DNA of 64,000 bases, taken from contig NZ_NTMG01000067.1 of assembly GCF_002487355.1 (NCBI RefSeq), positions 1 to 64,000 on the forward strand, in the 5' to 3' direction. The notes under the pieces were generated by a model, which was not told where the DNA came from, searched no databases, and saw only the letters and a list, made by a program, of their open reading frames with translations. Of the stretch, positions 41,840-51,455 are shown one piece after another (positions within the stretch are counted from its first letter, which is position 1; each line of letters starts with the position of its first letter). This DNA is from Candidatus Methanoperedens sp. BLZ2. Its GTDB lineage: Archaea; Halobacteriota; Methanosarcinia; Methanosarcinales; Methanoperedenaceae. The translations under genes and the position numbers were made by a program.

Positions 41840-43105
41840 TTAACCTGTGATCCTCCCGATGAGCTTTTGTGCTTGTTCCTGTATCGTTTGCGCAGGTTCC
41901 CAGGCATCGCTTGCTACGAGTGTGATCCCGAACTCACCTTTAGACATATTTCCTCTTGCAGCGAACCTTCTCCCCAGAATTTTCCTTTTAATATCATCTT
42001 CCACTGCTCTCTGGGACATATTTATTCTTGCGATCTTTTGAGCTTCTTCGATGTTAAGTCCGCATATCTTCTGGGTAAGCCTTGAATCAAGAACCAGCGT
42101 GAGTGCACCGGTTCCATCATCAATTATGGCTTTGATACGCATATCGCTCTTCTCATGGACTTTTTCGTGTACCCTGCACATGCCTTTCTGTATCACACGC
42201 GAACATTCGGAGCATCTGGCTATCAATCCCGAACCAGGCCTGATGGAAAGTATATTACCTTCGATCATTATATCATAAGCCCCGTCTTTCATGATCAAGT
42301 CCCCGATCTTTAATCCTTCTTTTTCCATGTATTCAATCTTATTTCCAAGCTTTGTTACAATGGTTGATTCATTGATGTTCAAGGTGGGAACACCCCGGAA
42401 TGACCTTACATAAGCGTTTTTTACATCAATTGAATTGCCCACTTCAAGCGCCGGTGACAATACCCAGGCTGTGACCGGGAGTTTTGTATCCTCATCTGCC
42501 GCAATTGCGCCAAGTATCTTTTTTGAGCCATCCTTTGTATTGATTTCATGGATATCAATATTGAGGATAATGAATTGTGTATGAACATTTATATCCCCAT
42601 CCCTCAGCTCTGCAAGTTTTTTAAGCTTGCAGTCCTCCATAACCTGGATTTTAGTGGTAAGCTTTGTGACTTTCGATCTGGGGCCAAAATTTATCTCAGG
42701 CCGTTCCTGCCAGTTCCTGACATAAGCCTGTGTGACTGAGATCACATCACCCGGATTGAGGTTAAAATCAGACCAGGCTGTGAAACTTCGTGATGATGTC
42801 TCATCGCAGATAACCCCGGAAAAAAGGATTTTTTCAGAATTTTTAATAGTGACAGTCTTCCTGGTTATTTCAACGACCTGTCCGGTTATCTCGATATTGT
42901 GTTCTCCTATCTGGATATCTTTTAGTTTTCTGACAGTACTTTTTTCAGATCCTCCGTATTTTTTTATCAGGCTTCGTTTTGCTTCATTTAATGGTACCCT
43001 GTATTCGAGCAGTTTTTTTAAATCCGCAATTATATTACTGTCTTCTATTTCGTTATCAAGCGCCCTTTTTATTTCTTCAACATGAGGCGCAAATTCAATC
43101 TGCAT
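41840..43105 (-). CDS. rpa: Replication protein A (single-stranded DNA-binding, multi-OB)
   Basis: About 421 residues from the ATG at 43105, chosen because AAGGAG lies just before it. Three OB-folds can be followed (ITGQVVEITRKTVTIKNSEKILFSGVICDETSS, FIILNIDIHEINTKDGSKKILGAIAADE, IMIEGNILSIRPGSGLIARCSECSRVIQKGMC) and the third is followed by a zinc finger CxxC...C. It coats single-stranded DNA in replication and repair. The next gene is its associated protein. Confidence 0.92.
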   Translation of the reverse strand: MQIEFAPHVEEIKRALDNEIEDSNIIADLKKLLEYRVPLNEAKRSLIKKYGGSEKSTVRKLKDIQIGEHNIEITGQVVEITRKTVTIKNSEKILFSGVICDETSSRSFTAWSDFNLNPGDVISVTQAYVRNWQERPEINFGPRSKVTKLTTKIQVMEDCKLKKLAELRDGDINVHTQFIILNIDIHEINTKDGSKKILGAIAADEDTKLPVTAWVLSPALEVGNSIDVKNAYVRSFRGVPTLNINESTIVTKLGNKIEYMEKEGLKIGDLIMKDGAYDIMIEGNILSIRPGSGLIARCSECSRVIQKGMCRVHEKVHEKSDMRIKAIIDDGTGALTLVLDSRLTQKICGLNIEEAQKIARINMSQRAVEDDIKRKILGRRFAARGNMSKGEFGITLVASDAWEPAQTIQEQAQKLIGRITG

Positions 43106-43216
43106 AAAGACTCCTTCCAATTAATGGGATACGGGTTATAGGATAATATAAGATAAAAAACCATCGCAGAACAATTTATCACCATTTATCACCATCCAGC
43201 TATTTGAGGATGAATT

Positions 43217-43513
43217 ATGGAGTCTGTATATTTCTATGAAGAGGATGTCAGTAAAGATGTTTCAAAAATATTAGAGGATGATTTTTTTAAGCGCCTGGGG
43301 TACACGGTAAGGGAATGCAGCCTTCTGGGTTCCGAGCGCAAGGGATATTTTCTGTATATAAAGGCAAATTCAGAAGATATCGACCGTGCAGAAAAGAAAT
43401 TTGAGGGAATCGGACTTAAAAAACTCATTGGAGAAGAGCTAAAAATAGTCACAGCCGCTTTCATAGCTGAGGAAGAGAATGCCGCCAGTGGGATGGGAAT
43501 GATTTTCGGTTAA
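43217..43513 (+). CDS. Conserved hypothetical archaeal protein
   Basis: A 98-residue alpha/beta protein (MESVYFYEEDVSKDVSKILEDDFFKRLGYTVREC, YFLYIKANSEDIDRAEKKFEGIGLKKL, ending with GMGMIFG). It has no membrane span or known motif. It lies divergently next to rpa with a shared 110-base intergenic region. Confidence 0.65.
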   Translation: MESVYFYEEDVSKDVSKILEDDFFKRLGYTVRECSLLGSERKGYFLYIKANSEDIDRAEKKFEGIGLKKLIGEELKIVTAAFIAEEENAASGMGMIFG

Positions 43514-43526
43514 GCTTGCAGTTAAG

Positions 43527-43540
43527 ATATATTTATATAG
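43527..43540 (+). promoter_or_regulatory. TATA box of the 43576 gene
   Basis: ATATATTTATATAG lies 36-49 bases before the ATG at 43576. A strong GGAGGT ribosome-binding site is at 43564-43569. Confidence 0.65.
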
Positions 43541-43575
43541 AAAGATAACATAAAAAGCATAATCGGAGGTACGAT

Positions 43576-43923
43576 ATGAGGCTGAGTAAACAAAGTTTAG
43601 TTCTGGCGACAATAGTCCCCTTAATATTTGGAATAGTAATACTGTGGAATTTCAAGAGTGCCATTGATATATTAGCACCATTGGGTCAATCCACAGCAAA
43701 AATCTATGATCAACTTATTTATATAGGTATTTTTGCATTCCTTGCACTTGCAGTGTACTGGAGCGTAATGGTTTACCTGATATATCTGTTACAGGAAAAC
43801 CTGTCAACCCTTGATTCAAATCTTGATAAGGCTGCAGATATCGGAGCAAAGCACCTTTCAGATTCAAAGAACCTGTTGAACCAGGTTATAAATATCTTGA
43901 AGAGATACGAAACAAGTCAGTAA
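43576..43923 (+). CDS. Two-span membrane protein
   Basis: A 115-residue protein with two hydrophobic spans (LVLATIVPLIFGIVILWNF and LIYIGIFAFLALAVYWSVMVYLIYLL) and a helical cytoplasmic tail (NLSTLDSNLDKAADIGAKHLSDSKNLLNQVINILKRYE). Strong promoter and ribosome-binding site. No family recognised. Followed by a clear terminator. Confidence 0.72.
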   Translation: MRLSKQSLVLATIVPLIFGIVILWNFKSAIDILAPLGQSTAKIYDQLIYIGIFAFLALAVYWSVMVYLIYLLQENLSTLDSNLDKAADIGAKHLSDSKNLLNQVINILKRYETSQ

Positions 43924-43965
43924 TATGCGCAAAGCATATTACTGATTTATTTTCTCATTTTTTAA
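43918..43965 (+). terminator. Hairpin terminator after the 43576 gene
   Basis: CAGTAATATGC (43918-43928) and GCATATTACTG (43934-43944) form a perfect 11-bp stem with a 5-base loop, followed by T-rich sequence. The left arm includes the stop codon of the gene. Confidence 0.75.
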
Positions 43966-44108
43966 CAAATAAAAAAGTATAAACACATTTCTCTATCTTG
44001 CGGCTGAATTTTATTCTGGAAATGTTTATCTGTGATAAAGCATACACGATATCATCACGATTAAACATTTGGAAATAATACGGTAAAATATATGTTAAGT
44101 GGTGTATA

Positions 44109-44426
44109 ATGGTAGAAACAAGATTCTTAGAACTCGTGAATGCAACACTCGGATTGTCAATTCTTTTGATCACGTTTGTTCTGCTAAGAGATTTCAGGAG
44201 GCAGTTGCAAAGTAGAGATAATAAATTCAGGATACCTCTTATATTGCTGTCCACAGGCATAATGGTCTTTTCGGTCAGGGAATTTATCAAATACGGATTG
44301 ACGCAAGGACGTGAAACGGTTCTTGACGAATTACTTGAAACCCTATACCTGTTGTTAACCCTGGGAGCTTTCTTTTACCTCCTGAGGATAAAGGAATTAC
44401 CCTCAGACAAGATCATACCTAAATAG
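44109..44426 (+). CDS. Three-span small membrane protein
   Basis: A 105-residue protein with three hydrophobic segments (VNATLGLSILLITFVLL, RIPLILLSTGIMVFSV, TLYLLLTLGAFFYLL). Ends in TAG and overlaps the end of the convergent fwdD-like gene by 8 bases. No function recognised. Confidence 0.65.
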   Translation: MVETRFLELVNATLGLSILLITFVLLRDFRRQLQSRDNKFRIPLILLSTGIMVFSVREFIKYGLTQGRETVLDELLETLYLLLTLGAFFYLLRIKELPSDKIIPK

Positions 44427-44844
44427 GCTTAGTGAACGCCTTCATTAGTTTGTCAAGCGTTGTAATTTCTTCTTTTGAAAGGGATATCCTGGCGTCGATG
44501 TTTTTGAACTCCGGGATCCCTTTTCCCCGGGTTTCATCTGACACAAGCGAGTTTGACCATGGGCTGTTAACCATGAAAGCCAATCCGCCAGGCTCATCTC
44601 TTTTAGATTCCTTTGCTTGAACCACAATGCTTGCAAAATTATTGGATATTTTTACCCTGTCCCCGGACTTTATACCCATTTTTTGCATATCGGTCTTACT
44701 CATAGATATTGCAGCAGAAAGCTTTTTGTATTCCTCCCCAAACCTGTCGCTCTCAAGCGCTTCAGCGTGGAAGATATCGCGATATGTGATGATCTTGATA
44801 TCATATTCCGGGCTTTTAAGGAATTTTCCAAAATCCATATCCAT
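44419..44844 (-). CDS. fwdD: Formylmethanofuran dehydrogenase subunit D-like (molybdopterin-binding)
   Basis: A 141-residue molybdopterin-dinucleotide-binding domain. YKKLSAAISMSKTDMQKMGIKSGDRVKISNNFASIVVQAKES and GLAFMVNSPWSNSLV are the beta-barrel pattern of FwdD/FmdD. It works with FwdB in binding CO2 or oxidising formylmethanofuran in the first C1 step. It lies five bases after the fwdB gene. Confidence 0.85.
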   Translation of the reverse strand: MDMDFGKFLKSPEYDIKIITYRDIFHAEALESDRFGEEYKKLSAAISMSKTDMQKMGIKSGDRVKISNNFASIVVQAKESKRDEPGGLAFMVNSPWSNSLVSDETRGKGIPEFKNIDARISLSKEEITTLDKLMKAFTKPI

Positions 44845-44849
44845 ATAAA

Positions 44850-46061
44850 TTAAACCGCCTCCATCAATCGTTTCATGATCTCTTCATCAGTCAAATATTC
44901 ACTTTCGATGATCTTTGATAATCCAATTACTTTTCCATCCATCCTTACCGCTGTCCCTGCCGATTCCAGTCCTGATGTAGCGCAGGGGATTGTTACTGCG
45001 GCAATTTTTGATGTCATGGTTACGCAGGGATCGATACAGATCACCGGTATTGATGCAAGTCGTGACAGTACAGGGCCGGGAAGACTTGAAACAGGATCAG
45101 AACCCACAACAACGATTGCATCCGCTGTTTTTTCATTAAGTGACTCCATAATTGAATATTTGATATCGTGAACCGCTTTTCCATTAAACTTTACTTTATT
45201 GACAAAACCTGTCTCTTTGAACATAGTTTCATTAAAGCCACGCATATTATAATGGCCAACCATAGGCATTATATTAAAATTAGGCAGTTTTTGTGTAAGT
45301 GCGGTCAATACGTCAAAATCATCTTTTATTGAATATGTAAGTCCGATACCCACAAAAATCGCCCCGAATCCGGCTTTTTTCAAAATGCCTGCAAGCTCAA
45401 GCATTTTTTTCGTGTCATACGCAGGTACTTTTCCGGATAGCGCTTCGATCAATGCCAGAATAAATTCCCGGTCTCCTTTTGGGGATATCCTGTAAAAATG
45501 TCCTTTGCAGATCTTTGCAGTATTTGATTCCCTTACATCTATGGCTATTGCTATCCTGTCTTCCTCATATCCGCGCTGTCGTAATTCTCCCCGCGGGAAA
45601 TATGAGAACCTCGAAAGATGGCGGGGCTGTGAGTCCTGGGCATCAGATCCCCAGTAAACAAGTACATCGGCTTTGTTCCTTATATCATCAAGCGAGCATG
45701 TCCTGAACTTTTGCGCAAGCACCCTTTCGATAAGAATTCCCTGGCAAAATGAGGAGGTATCATCCAAAATTCCATTTATTTTTTTGGCAAATTGAATTCC
45801 TTTTACCTGGGCTTCACATGTTGAGTTATCCAATCCAAAAAGCATAGGCGCTTTTGAATTACGGATGATTTGCGCGGCTTTCTTTATGGAACTTTCAATA
45901 TCGGTGGGTTTTTGATCTATGGAAGGAACAAGCCTGTTTGAACAACCTTTCATTCTTGCTGCGCCGCGCCTGCATGCGTTCTTTATCTCTTTTATCCTGT
46001 TATTCTCGACAATTGCTTCAATGTCATCACATAACAGCGCGCATCCTGTGCATGTAACCAT
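44850..46061 (-). CDS. fwdB: Formylmethanofuran dehydrogenase subunit B
   Basis: A 403-residue tungsten/molybdenum enzyme subunit. Its N-terminal [4Fe-4S] motif is CTGCALLC (C4, C7, C11), with a fourth cysteine downstream, and C106 in DDTSSFCQG is the likely metal ligand in place of selenocysteine. VYWGSDAQDSQPRHLSRFS and VVVGSDPVSSLPGPVL are typical. AGGAGG precedes the ATG. fwdD follows and an Fe-S subunit precedes; fwdA and fwdC are not in the window. Confidence 0.92.
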   Translation of the reverse strand: MVTCTGCALLCDDIEAIVENNRIKEIKNACRRGAARMKGCSNRLVPSIDQKPTDIESSIKKAAQIIRNSKAPMLFGLDNSTCEAQVKGIQFAKKINGILDDTSSFCQGILIERVLAQKFRTCSLDDIRNKADVLVYWGSDAQDSQPRHLSRFSYFPRGELRQRGYEEDRIAIAIDVRESNTAKICKGHFYRISPKGDREFILALIEALSGKVPAYDTKKMLELAGILKKAGFGAIFVGIGLTYSIKDDFDVLTALTQKLPNFNIMPMVGHYNMRGFNETMFKETGFVNKVKFNGKAVHDIKYSIMESLNEKTADAIVVVGSDPVSSLPGPVLSRLASIPVICIDPCVTMTSKIAAVTIPCATSGLESAGTAVRMDGKVIGLSKIIESEYLTDEEIMKRLMEAV

Positions 46062-46080
46062 ATAAACCTCCTATACAAAC

Positions 46081-46539
46081 TTATACAAACTCTATTGCGC
46101 CTGTTGGGCACGGGTCTATGCATGCATAACACAAAACCTTATTTTTCCCAAAGCGTCGGCATTCTTTGATATTTGAAGCCAGTACTTTTCCATCAACTAC
46201 TTTGAAGATCACCTTATTATTTGTAGGAGCACAGCCCATACCTGCGCCATGCGGATCATTTGCTACGTCTACAGGGCATGCCACAACACAATTTCCACAA
46301 CCTGTACATAATTCAGAATGCACAATCATTCCTGTTTCCTCAGCTCCGGCAGCTGGTAAAAGAAGTGATTCAAGTTTCTCTTTTTGCTTTTTGAAATTTG
46401 CTTCAAGAAGAGGTGTACATTCTGCCACGTTCTTTTTTCTTCCTAACATTGCAACCGCAAACGCCATGCAGGTGGATTCCCCGCATTTCTTGCAGTTGGT
46501 TCTGGGTAAGAGCTGGTATAGCTCCATAACTGTAACCAT
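46081..46539 (-). CDS. Iron-sulfur protein of the formylmethanofuran dehydrogenase locus
   Basis: A 152-residue protein. The N-terminal CKKCGESTCMAFAVAMLGRKKNVAEC is the Fe-S motif also used in CdhE and related proteins. The C-terminal half is a two-cluster ferredoxin (CTGCGNCVVACPVDV and CYACIDPCPTGAIEFV). It lies directly upstream of fwdB and is probably an electron-transfer subunit of that complex, comparable with FwdF or FwdG. Confidence 0.82.
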   Translation of the reverse strand: MVTVMELYQLLPRTNCKKCGESTCMAFAVAMLGRKKNVAECTPLLEANFKKQKEKLESLLLPAAGAEETGMIVHSELCTGCGNCVVACPVDVANDPHGAGMGCAPTNNKVIFKVVDGKVLASNIKECRRFGKNKVLCYACIDPCPTGAIEFV

Positions 46540-46590
46540 GACTGGTGAATTGATTCTAATAAGGGATATAATTTATGGAAATATTGTTTG

Positions 46591-47241
46591 TTATTCAAAC
46601 GTGCTAAGTTTATCAATATCAGGTTTGGTTAGCCTGAATTCAGTGCTCCATCCTCCAGTAAGATCATTCGCCTGCGAAGGGTCATCAGCAATATAAATCC
46701 GGGTAGTATAAAAATCACTGGTCGTGCCGTACCAATTACCGCCGAAATAAACATCCTTTTCAAATATTACAACCCGGGGTACCGTGGATTCTATGAAATA
46801 ATAGTCGACGCCCTTTACTGTCCAATTCAGGTACCTGTCGGTATCTCCTGCATCCTTGACACGGACCGCCAGCCATGCATGTTCCCTGTTTGGCGCAACG
46901 ATTATTTTCGATGGGATCCTGTATTTTGTCCTTATATAGTCCCACATGAATGTGGTCATCCTTGAGCAGTCAAATTCGTTTGTTTCATAAAGCTTATCCC
47001 AGCCCTTTTCATTAAAATCCTTAAGATCACGTGAAATGTTATCTATCAGGAGATTTTCAGATATTCCAGGAGTTGGAGTGAGTGTGGGAGTCTGGATTTT
47101 GTCGTATTGAGGCTTATAAATAGTACTGGCAGGTTGCTCTTTATCCCCGGAAGGATCATTTACATTTACGGGTCTGCCGATACAACCTGAAAGCATGATT
47201 ATTGCCAGTATTACACCAGTAATAACGATAGTATTTTTCAT
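46591..47241 (-). CDS. Lipoprotein with transglutaminase-like core
   Basis: A 216-residue protein with a lipoprotein signal (IVITGVILAIIMLSGCIG, Cys 20). The mature part has NEFDCSRMTTFMWDYIRTKY, NREHAWLAVRV and YYFIES, which fit the Cys-His-Asp order of a transglutaminase-like fold. It is extracytoplasmic and lipid-anchored. Function unknown; protease or cross-linking activity would fit the fold. Confidence 0.7.
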   Translation of the reverse strand: MKNTIVITGVILAIIMLSGCIGRPVNVNDPSGDKEQPASTIYKPQYDKIQTPTLTPTPGISENLLIDNISRDLKDFNEKGWDKLYETNEFDCSRMTTFMWDYIRTKYRIPSKIIVAPNREHAWLAVRVKDAGDTDRYLNWTVKGVDYYFIESTVPRVVIFEKDVYFGGNWYGTTSDFYTTRIYIADDPSQANDLTGGWSTEFRLTKPDIDKLSTFE

Positions 47242-47259
47242 CCCTGCTTCACTAATGTT

Positions 47260-48777
47260 TTAGAATACCTTGTAGGTCTGTACCCTTTCAAGAAGCATAC
47301 CTTCAACTATTATCGGATAATCCTTTTCTGCGCTTTTTAATGCATTTGTCAATTTCCAGCTCTTATCCGCAAAAATCGTTATCAGTGGCTCACCTTTCTT
47401 GACCATTTCACCCTTTTTCCTGTGTATCCAGACACCTGCACCATTATCAGCCGGAGCCCCTGCGATCCTTGCCAGCTCTACTATGCGCTTGTTATCGAAC
47501 TCAATGACATAACCATCAGCCGGGGATTTAAGTTCTCCTCTGTGCTCCCCGGGTTTAATATCAGTATGAACGATATTCGGATTTCCGCCCTGGACTTCAA
47601 TGATCTGTTTGAGTTTTTCAAATGCTTTCCCCGAGCGCAGCGTCTCCATGGCCATCTCCTTCCCCCGGCCTCTTGTCGCCACACCCCCCATTTCAAGAAG
47701 AATGCCAGCAAGCCCGGTACTCTTTTCAATAAGGCTGTTCGGACCCTGCATAGTTTCCAATACTTTCAAAGCTTCTCTTACTTCAATTGCCGGACCAATG
47801 GTTCTTCCAACCGGCGATGCACCGTATGTCATGGCACATTCCACGTTCATTCCCAGACGCTCCCCAAGATCGATCAGATCCCGTGCAAGTTTTTTTCCTT
47901 CTTCCATCGAGTGAATTTTTGTTCCGCTGCCAACAGGGATATCGATAACGACGCAATCCGCACCGACTGCACCTTTTTTAGCCATTATTGAAGCAAGAAG
48001 CTGGGAGCGCGGGTCTATTGAGAGGGGATATTCGGCGCGTATGAGCTTATCATCAGCCGGAGCTATATTTGTAGCTCCTCCCCATACAATCACACCTCCA
48101 ACTTTCTCAGTCATGGTCTTTATCTCATCTGCTGTAAATTCCACGGGCGCAAGTACTTCCATCAGATCAGCCGTTCCTGCAGCGCCTGTTATCGCTCGTG
48201 AGCTGGTCTTGGGTATGAGCAGACCGTTTGCTGCAATAATCGGGACCACAAGCAGGGTTATCTTATTACCCGGAACTCCACCTATACTGTGTTTATCCAT
48301 GATGGGGTGAGTATCAAATTCAATTTTTTCCCCAGTATCTATCATAGCCCTTGTCATCCATTCAATTTCATCATTAGTCATCCCGTGTATATAGGAACTT
48401 GTAACAAATGCAGACAGTTCTATCTCTGTAAGATTCTCCCTGACAATGTCCTGGATTATCTGGTGGACTTCTTCCTGCGTCAACTTCTGGTGGTCCATCA
48501 TTTTCCTTATGAAACCTACTGAATTCGGTCTTGATGCGGGGACAAGATCAATCGTAAGAGGACATACTTTTCCGAGTTTTTCACAGCATTCCTGGTACAC
48601 TCCCACAGTACCTTTCGGGATCATGTCGCCTGTTTCAACTATGGCAGTCAGATAACCGTGATTTTTTAACTGGACACGGTCACCGCCCCTGACACCCAGC
48701 TCTTTTGCATCCTGTGAATTGATGACCACTTTATACTTACCTGCTTTGATCTGAAGTTGTTGAACTTTAAGTTCCAT
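47260..48777 (-). CDS. deoA: AMP phosphorylase
   Basis: A 505-residue protein of the archaeal AMP phosphorylase type, which has an extra N-terminal domain of 80 or so residues beyond thymidine phosphorylase. KHSIGGVPGNKITLLVVPIIA and SSRAITGAAGTADLMEVLAPV are the active-site and phosphate-binding motifs. It cuts AMP to adenine and ribose 1,5-bisphosphate, the entry to the archaeal type III RuBisCO pathway of nucleotide breakdown. Confidence 0.94.
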   Translation of the reverse strand: MELKVQQLQIKAGKYKVVINSQDAKELGVRGGDRVQLKNHGYLTAIVETGDMIPKGTVGVYQECCEKLGKVCPLTIDLVPASRPNSVGFIRKMMDHQKLTQEEVHQIIQDIVRENLTEIELSAFVTSSYIHGMTNDEIEWMTRAMIDTGEKIEFDTHPIMDKHSIGGVPGNKITLLVVPIIAANGLLIPKTSSRAITGAAGTADLMEVLAPVEFTADEIKTMTEKVGGVIVWGGATNIAPADDKLIRAEYPLSIDPRSQLLASIMAKKGAVGADCVVIDIPVGSGTKIHSMEEGKKLARDLIDLGERLGMNVECAMTYGASPVGRTIGPAIEVREALKVLETMQGPNSLIEKSTGLAGILLEMGGVATRGRGKEMAMETLRSGKAFEKLKQIIEVQGGNPNIVHTDIKPGEHRGELKSPADGYVIEFDNKRIVELARIAGAPADNGAGVWIHRKKGEMVKKGEPLITIFADKSWKLTNALKSAEKDYPIIVEGMLLERVQTYKVF

Positions 48778-48985
48778 ATTATAGTACCTTCATAATTTTA
48801 TTGTATTGATTAGTACTTACTATACTTTAGCATTATCGTTGATTGATCTGATGAATAAAGCTTTATTGAACATTCCTGGACTTCTACGGATTAAAAAGTA
48901 CTTTAAAATTCTATTTATACTGTAAAAATGCTTATATTATAACACGTTAATTTAAATATAAGCAAAAAGATATCGAGGTACAAAA

Positions 48986-49756
48986 ATGAATACTCTAAGA
49001 ATATCGGTGACAGGAATAATCTTGATCGCATTTGCCATGAATATGATTGGCACTGCCCAGGATGACAAAATGTCACCGGATGAGCTTGTTGATGATATAG
49101 AGGAATATAATGGCTCAATGGGCCCAGATAATATATTTTATGGATTGAAACTTGCATTTGAGAGACTGGATGAAAGCTTCACATTTAATGAAACTGAAAA
49201 GCTTGATAAAAAAGTGTATCATTCAAAGCTTCGGATATCTGAGGCCAAGACCGAATTGAAAAAGGAGAACAATAAAGGCGCAAACAAGGCTTTTGAAAAT
49301 TATAAAGAGAAGATAAATGAGACAGAAATATCTGTTTCAGGGATCATGGGAAATGATTCAGGAATTATCAATGCCCAGAAAATGATTGAAAAACACCAGT
49401 ATGTGCTGGAGAGACTTCTTGAATCACATCCGAATAATACCGGATTAAAGAGTGCCTATAATAATAGTGTTGAACTTGAAGATAAATTTGAGGAAAAGAC
49501 CCGGAGGAAACTTGAGCGTTTTCAGACGGAAGAAGGAAAACACTATCTAAGAGAAGGGAATCTGACAAAAGCGGACATCGTTGATGTTCTGGAAATAAAG
49601 ACCATTGAGGATGAGGAAGATACAAATCAAGAAGAAATGAAAAAGAAAGTCGAAGAAAACAATACTGGATACGAAGAAAAGTCCGTAGAAAATATAGATA
49701 ATAAATCAGAGGATCATGATGCAAGACAAGAACAAAGTGATAAGAGAGATGACTGA
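48986..49756 (+). CDS. Exported DUF5667-like protein
   Basis: A 256-residue protein with an N-terminal signal (ISVTGIILIAFAMNMIGTAQ). The rest is a long, charged helical domain (NIFYGLKLAFERLDESFTFNETEKLDKKVYHSKLRISEA), the pattern of DUF5667 proteins, which are secreted helical bundles. The C-terminal 60 residues are acidic and Asn/Glu rich. A TATA-like TTAATTTAAATATA lies at 48948-48961 and GAGGT is the ribosome-binding site. Confidence 0.72.
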   Translation: MNTLRISVTGIILIAFAMNMIGTAQDDKMSPDELVDDIEEYNGSMGPDNIFYGLKLAFERLDESFTFNETEKLDKKVYHSKLRISEAKTELKKENNKGANKAFENYKEKINETEISVSGIMGNDSGIINAQKMIEKHQYVLERLLESHPNNTGLKSAYNNSVELEDKFEEKTRRKLERFQTEEGKHYLREGNLTKADIVDVLEIKTIEDEEDTNQEEMKKKVEENNTGYEEKSVENIDNKSEDHDARQEQSDKRDD

Positions 49757-49885
49757 AACGATGTCCTGGGACAGTATCATAAAGAGGAAAGAAAATATAG
49801 GTTTTTGTCTATCTTTTCCTTGACAGATTAACAGTAAGAAGATTATTATTGGAAAAACAATATCAGTTCAATATCTGGAAATCTT

Positions 49886-50800
49886 ATGTCATTGAAGGTC
49901 CTGTATATTGTAATTTTGTGTCTCATTTCTATTTCAATAGTTAGCGCTGCACCTGATAATTATAAAGTGACATATACGATAAATATCAAAGAAAATGGAT
50001 CTGCTATATGGAACGTAGAATATCGCACCCTCCTTTCTACTAAAGAAGACTTTGATTCCTTTGAGAATTATTCTGCACAAATAAAATCTAAGTATCTTGT
50101 TGAGTTCAGGGAATTAATGCAAAGATCTGCCCAGGAAGCAGCCGTGGCGACAGCAAGGACTATGGTTGCCAGGGATTTTAATGGTGAAGCGATAATACAA
50201 TCCACTCCCACGGGCAAGTATGGTGTGGTTCATTATACTTTTACCTGGACGAACTTTGCGAAGACAGGACAAAATATCAATGTGGGAGATGTATTCGTTG
50301 GAGGACTGTACCTTTCAAATGATAATACCCTTATAATCCGATATCCACAAGATTATACAGTGGAACAGGTCATACCAGGGCCGGACCAGAACAGGGATGG
50401 AATGATATGGTATGGTCTTCGTTCCTTCAGTGCTGGAGAACCACAGATAATCCTTGCAAAGCCATCATTCACATCGACAATAGTAGTTATACTGGTCATA
50501 ATTGGACTTTTTATAGCTGGCGGCTTGTTGTTTGTAAAGCGTAAAAAAGAAGCAGAAGAAAAGATATCTCCGGAAATACATGAAACTAACATTCCGATCC
50601 CCGAAATTGAAATGCTGGATGTGGAAGACAGGATAATGAAAATACTTAAAGAAAGCGGGGGGACACTTTATCAATCCGAGATAGGAAGACAGCTCAATCT
50701 TCCTAAATCAACTGTCAGTTCAGCATTGAATGAATTGCATGGTAAGAATATTATCCAGAAGATCAGGAAAGGACGTGAGAACCTGATCCGGGTAATATGA
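49886..50800 (+). CDS. Exported membrane-anchored protein with C-terminal winged helix
   Basis: A 304-residue protein: signal peptide (VLYIVILCLISISIVSAAP), an external beta-rich domain (YKVTYTINIKENGSAIWNVEYRT), a membrane span (TIVVILVIIGLFIAGGLLFV) and a cytoplasmic winged helix (MDVEDRIMKILKESGG-type, LNLPKSTVSSALNELHGKNII). This layout is that of archaeal one-component membrane regulators which sense outside and act on DNA inside. The signal is unknown. Confidence 0.78.
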   Translation: MSLKVLYIVILCLISISIVSAAPDNYKVTYTINIKENGSAIWNVEYRTLLSTKEDFDSFENYSAQIKSKYLVEFRELMQRSAQEAAVATARTMVARDFNGEAIIQSTPTGKYGVVHYTFTWTNFAKTGQNINVGDVFVGGLYLSNDNTLIIRYPQDYTVEQVIPGPDQNRDGMIWYGLRSFSAGEPQIILAKPSFTSTIVVILVIIGLFIAGGLLFVKRKKEAEEKISPEIHETNIPIPEIEMLDVEDRIMKILKESGGTLYQSEIGRQLNLPKSTVSSALNELHGKNIIQKIRKGRENLIRVI

Positions 50801-50822
50801 CTTTGGAGTATGAAGATAGTGT

Positions 50823-51059
50823 TTAGTATCTATCATTTTTCATATATATTAATCCGACAATACCAAGAGCTGAAAATATTGCAAACATTATTGTTTCAAA
50901 CCAGCCTTCCCCATACTTCCATCCGGATTGATTATGAAGTGCATTAATATCAATTATCCCACCATACCATTTGATTGCACAGAAAAAGATTATAGTTATC
51001 CCTATCGTTGATGCAAGTAAGAGTATATACACAATTTGACAAAATACTAATTTATTCAT
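50823..51059 (-). CDS. Two-span small membrane protein
   Basis: A 78-residue protein with two spans (FCQIVYILLLASTIGITIIFF and ETIMFAIFSALGIVGLIYM). Convergent to the regulator gene. No recognised function. Confidence 0.55.
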   Translation of the reverse strand: MNKLVFCQIVYILLLASTIGITIIFFCAIKWYGGIIDINALHNQSGWKYGEGWFETIMFAIFSALGIVGLIYMKNDRY

Positions 51060-51455
51060 GCCGGATTATTATCTTATCTTCTGAAATTCCCAACTCCAAT
51101 TTCAACATTTGGATATACTCAAGCATATACTTTTCTGTGGGTTTTACTCGCATCTATTTAGGTATATCTGCCAGCGTATGCATTGATACTCATTAGAACA
51201 CATTGTTCTGGTTATAATATTTTTGACTTGTGGGTTAATTGTTCGTGGTTTATGACTCATCCAGATCAAACTCAAAACAAATCTATTTATTAATGTATCA
51301 ACAATAAGGATTTATATTTAATAGACTCAAATAGAGGAATAGAGGATTGGATGGATATGAATGGAGGAGTGAATGGATATAAAAGTAAAAATCAGTTTAA
51401 AATGTAATTTGTTGAGATATATAAATAAGAATAAAAAATTATATATGAGTTATCA
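51060..51455. other. Intergenic region with no supported gene
   Basis: A 396-base AT-rich stretch. A short GGATGGATATGAATGGAGGA-type repeated motif (GAATGGAG/GGATGGAT) lies at 51345-51380, too short to call. It holds the promoter of the FemAB-like gene; TATA-like tracts occur near 51418-51440. Confidence 0.4.

Noticed and set aside
51345-51380. Repeated GGATGGAT/GAATGGAG motif
   Set aside because: Too short and irregular to call a repeat or gene.
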